From JALYIM01 sp040003205 (GTDB lineage: Bacteria; Acidobacteriota; Terriglobia; Terriglobales; Acidobacteriaceae): a stretch of 25,017 nucleotides of DNA. The notes beneath the pieces were generated by a model that did no database searches, was not told where the DNA came from, and saw only the letters and a program-made list of their open reading frames with translations. This document shows, piece after piece, positions 21,823-25,017 of the stretch. Position 1 is the first letter of the stretch. Every line of letters begins with the position of its first letter. Position numbers and translations under genes: made by a program. The DNA lies in the NCBI GenBank assembly GCA_040003205.1, contig JBDUDA010000011.1, positions 1 to 25,017 on the forward strand, given 5' to 3'.

Positions 21823-24042
21823 TTACTTCGCGACGCTCTTTCCTTCCAACGCCGCATAGATAGCCGAATTCGTACACACCTCGTAGTAACACTTCTCAGT
21901 CCAATGCTTAAGGGAAAAGTCGTCGGGTTTGACCTGAGGAATCTGGCTGGCACGAACGACTATCTTGCGAAAAATGTCATTTCCCAGAGGCACGAGTCCC
22001 GAGAAAAGCCTGGAATCTTCCGTTCCCCATAACTTTGGCAGCGATACAGTCAGGGGCTCAAAAGATATTTCCTGCTTCAGCTTAAGAAATGCCGCCTCGC
22101 TGATGCGGATCCCGCCCAGATTGTATTTAAGAATGAAATCATCCGGGCTCTCGCTCGCATCAGCTTCCGCTACTGTTTGAAACGCGTAAACGTTGAACGG
22201 CGTCTCCATGGAGGAGATCATTTTTCTCACGCGTTTGTTGCAAGAGGAAAGGCGGTCACTTTCGTTAATTGCGTCGGAGATCATGATCTGATGCTGAGTG
22301 TCCATTAAATACATCGGTGTTGAATCCTGGTACGAGATGCCGATTCCCAACTCGAGCGAAGGCAATCCCGCGCGCTCCAAGAGTTGGTTGTAACCCTGGA
22401 CTATCTCAAGCATCTCTCTGGCTAGTACTGAGGCTTTCCCCACCGCCATGGAGGGTTCGCCTTCGCGTTCGAGGAAGGCCAAAATTAAAGCGTCTCCTTC
22501 AACGAAAACCTTTTCGGCGCCATATTTTGCCAGTAGCTTGTTCACAGGATCGTAAAAGTTGAGACTGAAGTAGGAAGCGGGATTCATCTGACGTTCCATG
22601 AGGGACTTCGTCAGTCGCGAAGAGTCTCTCACATCCGCCTTGAGTACCACGTGACGCAGCACTTTCGCCTCGCGCGGCCGTTGCTCTTCCACTCCTAGAA
22701 ATTCGTAGAGCGTGCCATTCATGGCCGACAATTCTCGAATCTTTTCTCCGCTTATGAGATTGACGCTCTCCAACGCGACCTTCAAGACTTCGAGCCGCCG
22801 CAGGTCGCGGTGATAGCGGAGAAAGTCGCGGAAAAACCGCCCGGCAACTTTCGCTCGTTCGGCTCCCCGGCAATTTGCCAGCCGCTCGCTCGCAGTGCGA
22901 AGCCCGGTCAGAGAAAGTTTCCCATGCTGTTCGATAAGTTTTTGGACGCGCTCGCGCTCTTCGCGAATGACCAGGCTGTTTTTCAGTTGTTGCGCGCTCA
23001 CAAGTACCGAATATTCGGCTAACAGCGGCACGGACTCGTAGGAAGCTGCGACCAGCTCCATGATATTTTCTTGCTCCATCAAATCCAACCAGGCGTTCAG
23101 TCGCGCCTTCTGGGAGCGGCCCTTCAGCGTGGCATCGTCGTCATTGCCCCCACCCAGCAGTTCATGGGCATTTTCCGGAACGTTCAGCCACCCATCCCAT
23201 ATACGATCGCTTTCCGCGGTTTCCACCGCCAGAGATTGTAGGAAATCTATGACAATTCGCCGGACATTCGAAAACCCATCGGCATCGCGCTCGGAGTTTC
23301 CGAGCATTACGTAGTGCTCGGCGTTGAGATGGGCGTCCTGACCATCCTCGGTAAAGATCAGAGGATTAAGGAAAAGTTGATACTCAGCGTCACGCTCATT
23401 GCCGAACAGGGAACGCCGCATACGCGCCAGCGTTTCCTTTTCAATTTCGCGCAGGGTACGAAATAATTCTTGTCCGGTCTGCCGCAAAATACGTTTTTTC
23501 GAAACTTGAAATGCCGCTACCCGATCGCGGAACTCCAGCGATTTTTGTTGGCGAACTCCATCAAGCAACGTGAGGTTTGTGCGGCAGCGTTCCAGTACCT
23601 GAACAAATTGGACGCTCAGCTCTGTGCGTAGGAATTTCAAAATCGCCGAGCGGCCGAGCAGATCGATTTGTATGTTTCCCGCGTCCTTCGCGCGATTAAG
23701 CGACGCCAGATGAATTCCGGAGAGTAGGGGCTTCAGCTCGGGAGTGTCCGGCTGCGCGCGAGGCTTGAGCGACATGCTCGGACCCACAAAGCGATTGGTC
23801 GGAAGCGGGGCAGGGGACTCTGCCGCCAGCAGTCCTTCGAGGCTTCCCGCACGCACAATTAAACGGCTGATCTGAAATCTTGCATGATGAACAAATTTTG
23901 GACTCAGGAAAACGTCGTGCCGTAAATTGTCCACGCCCAGTTGCAGACCGCTCAACGAAAGCTCGGGACTGTAATTACAGAGAAGCGGAGGCAACAACTC
24001 TTCCGATGACTGCCCGAGTCTAAAAATCGGAATGCGCGGCAT
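21823..24042 (-). CDS. Large protein with class III nucleotidyl cyclase-like domain
   Basis: The first 440 of 739 residues are unfamiliar: helical, with coiled-coil-prone segments around 150-210 and 345-420, and no signal or membrane helix. Residues about 462-610 look like a class III adenylate/guanylate cyclase domain: KADVRDSSRLT with metal ligand Asp470, FVEGDALILAF with Asp517, LELGIGIS, and AINESDRLSS with transition-state residues Asn593 and Arg597. The two Asp are 47 residues apart, as expected. The base-recognition positions are not typical: the residue four before Asp517 is Phe rather than Lys, and His/Ile stand at the usual Asp/Thr sites before AIN. The final 100 residues are of unknown fold. 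ATG 24042 follows AGGAG at about 10 nt; upstream ATGs near 24129 are possible. It is convergent with the CpaE-like gene (9 nt apart). It may make a cyclic nucleotide, or only bind one. Confidence 0.72.
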   Translation of the reverse strand: MPRIPIFRLGQSSEELLPPLLCNYSPELSLSGLQLGVDNLRHDVFLSPKFVHHARFQISRLIVRAGSLEGLLAAESPAPLPTNRFVGPSMSLKPRAQPDTPELKPLLSGIHLASLNRAKDAGNIQIDLLGRSAILKFLRTELSVQFVQVLERCRTNLTLLDGVRQQKSLEFRDRVAAFQVSKKRILRQTGQELFRTLREIEKETLARMRRSLFGNERDAEYQLFLNPLIFTEDGQDAHLNAEHYVMLGNSERDADGFSNVRRIVIDFLQSLAVETAESDRIWDGWLNVPENAHELLGGGNDDDATLKGRSQKARLNAWLDLMEQENIMELVAASYESVPLLAEYSVLVSAQQLKNSLVIREERERVQKLIEQHGKLSLTGLRTASERLANCRGAERAKVAGRFFRDFLRYHRDLRRLEVLKVALESVNLISGEKIRELSAMNGTLYEFLGVEEQRPREAKVLRHVVLKADVRDSSRLTKSLMERQMNPASYFSLNFYDPVNKLLAKYGAEKVFVEGDALILAFLEREGEPSMAVGKASVLAREMLEIVQGYNQLLERAGLPSLELGIGISYQDSTPMYLMDTQHQIMISDAINESDRLSSCNKRVRKMISSMETPFNVYAFQTVAEADASESPDDFILKYNLGGIRISEAAFLKLKQEISFEPLTVSLPKLWGTEDSRLFSGLVPLGNDIFRKIVVRASQIPQVKPDDFSLKHWTEKCYYEVCTNSAIYAALEGKSVAK

Positions 24043-24243
24043 GGAAAGGCGGCTCCTGGTCACCGACGCCGTAAGATCGTACTCACGATCACGGTCTGGC
24101 ACGCATGCCCATGGATAAGCATGCATCATCGGAAGCTAAATTGGTCTTATTCGGAAAGCCTAACACGTGAAAATCTGCGCCTTAAGTTACTGAAGTTACG
24201 CCCGAGGAGGGCGGGCGTCGAAGCATGTCCTGTCCCGCGGCTG

Positions 24244-24969
24244 CTACTGCTTTGTATCCAGTGGATGTTTGGCCTTGTCGAAGAATTCGTTCTGCAATTG
24301 CAAGCTGGTTTGGTCCGACTTCACAGCGCGTATAGCATTCACAATAGCGCCACTCCAACCGTTCATTTTGAAGGCGCCAAGCTCTTTTGTGGCGGCCGAA
24401 CCGTCGCCCGAGTAGTGCTCTGGGAAGCGCGCGTACCACCAAATGGCGGTGTATAAGCTGTCTGGCAATCTCAGTCGAGCGCGGTCAGCTCCAGACTCTT
24501 TCGCCGCTCGATCCATATGTACCAGAGCAGGATTCGAGAGCATCATGGTTGACGTTTCTGATTCGCCGGCATGCAGATCGATCGTCGTTTTCTTGGCTGG
24601 CCCTCCCGGAGTGTCGATCAAACCCAGAATGTAAACGACGTAGTCGTGCTGCTTTTCAAGCTGAGTCTGTCCAAAAAACGGCAAAAGGCTTTCGTTTCCG
24701 CCGTGGCCGTTCACGATGATGATCTTTGTGCATCCGTTCCGCGCCATTTCATCGGTGGTTTCTTGCAGCAGCTCCAATTGAAGATGCGTACTGTAAGCCA
24801 CGGTCCCCGGTTCGTGACGCGCTTCGAAAATCTGTCCAAAATAGTATTCCGGGAAAACTATGGCGTATTCCTCCTCAGCCGCGTGCAACGCTGCGTACCG
24901 TACGTTTAACAGATCCGTACCGAGAGGAAGATGTGGGCCGTGTTTTTCGAGGATTCCGAAGGGCAGCAA
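24244..24969 (-). CDS. Creatininase-family metal-dependent amidohydrolase (5' end uncertain)
   Basis: The 241-residue reading frame has the creatininase fold motifs: LEKHGPHLPLGTD (E8, H10 and D19, metal ligands), NGHGGN (H89) and DLHAGESETS (131-140, with H133 and E136). Family members open cyclic or linear amides, such as creatinine, FAPy-type intermediates or peptide-modification products. Family proteins usually have 15-25 residues before the PxGxxEqHGpHLP strand. Here the frame is closed by a TGA at 25009-25011, only 13 codons upstream of the first acceptable start, a TTG at 24969. AGGG lies 7 nt before that TTG, so it may be the true start of a short form. Otherwise a frameshift near 24975-24985 could have cut off the N-terminus. 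The start could not be settled because the window ends. The gene is upstream of the cyclase-like gene on the same strand, about 200 nt away. Confidence 0.8.
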   Translation of the reverse strand: MLPFGILEKHGPHLPLGTDLLNVRYAALHAAEEEYAIVFPEYYFGQIFEARHEPGTVAYSTHLQLELLQETTDEMARNGCTKIIIVNGHGGNESLLPFFGQTQLEKQHDYVVYILGLIDTPGGPAKKTTIDLHAGESETSTMMLSNPALVHMDRAAKESGADRARLRLPDSLYTAIWWYARFPEHYSGDGSAATKELGAFKMNGWSGAIVNAIRAVKSDQTSLQLQNEFFDKAKHPLDTKQ

Positions 24970-25017
24970 GCAGGTACCCTGCGACGAACGTATCCCGCTC
25001 TGAAATATTCAACCAGG

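Overview
This is a bacterial chromosomal window of moderate to high GC, packed with housekeeping and accessory genes in short, mixed-strand units. I see no phage, plasmid, insertion sequence, CRISPR, tRNA or rRNA. The mix suggests a member of the Acidobacteriota (Koribacter/Terriglobia-like): a DUF4112 protein, an M61 peptidase, a spermidine dehydrogenase-like Tat flavoprotein, an AAA+/VWA pair, a divergent Hfq-like protein with an N-terminal extension, and TGTCAT...GAGCG...AGTCGA intergenic repeats. The phylum is inferred from gene content and style; no marker gene was compared.

Layout. 1-1571 (minus): 5' part of hrcA (heat-shock repressor) behind a good sigma70-type promoter, then the Mrp/ApbC Fe-S carrier ATPase. 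1688-4551: a DUF4112 membrane protein, a translationally coupled pair (Cys-rich unknown protein plus hot-dog acyl-CoA thioesterase), a small TPR protein and an SDR oxidoreductase. 4605-7674: an inverted repeat pair, then a co-directional ChlI/MoxR-like AAA+ ATPase and VWA (MIDAS) protein that probably form one machine. 7695-9988 (minus): a CDGSH Fe-S protein and a Tat-exported flavoenzyme. 10104-14063: a GT4 glycosyltransferase divergent from a PIG-L deacetylase, then an exported M61 metallopeptidase. 14204-16643 (plus): tmk, holB and the Hfq-like gene. 16729-17770: dcd and an HU/IHF gene, divergently transcribed from back-to-back promoters. 17847-20219: an M50 site-2 protease and an MFS exporter, convergent. 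20578-24042: a CpaE-like receiver/ATPase and a 739-residue protein with a class III nucleotidyl cyclase-like domain, convergent. The right edge holds a creatininase-family amidohydrolase with an unusual 5' end.

Working relations. tmk, holB and dcd supply dTTP and replication functions. AAA+ and VWA likely act together. The Cys-rich protein and thioesterase are coupled by an ATGA overlap. The most unusual signals are: (i) an intergenic repeat whose constant ends flank either no insert or an exactly 30-nt palindromic insert of unrelated sequence; (ii) the Hfq-like protein, which has lost most proximal RNA-binding residues and gained an Arg/Asp-rich extension; (iii) the cyclase-like protein, which keeps metal and transition-state residues but not the usual base-recognition residues; and (iv) the AAA+ protein with altered Walker motifs and a Cys/His cluster.
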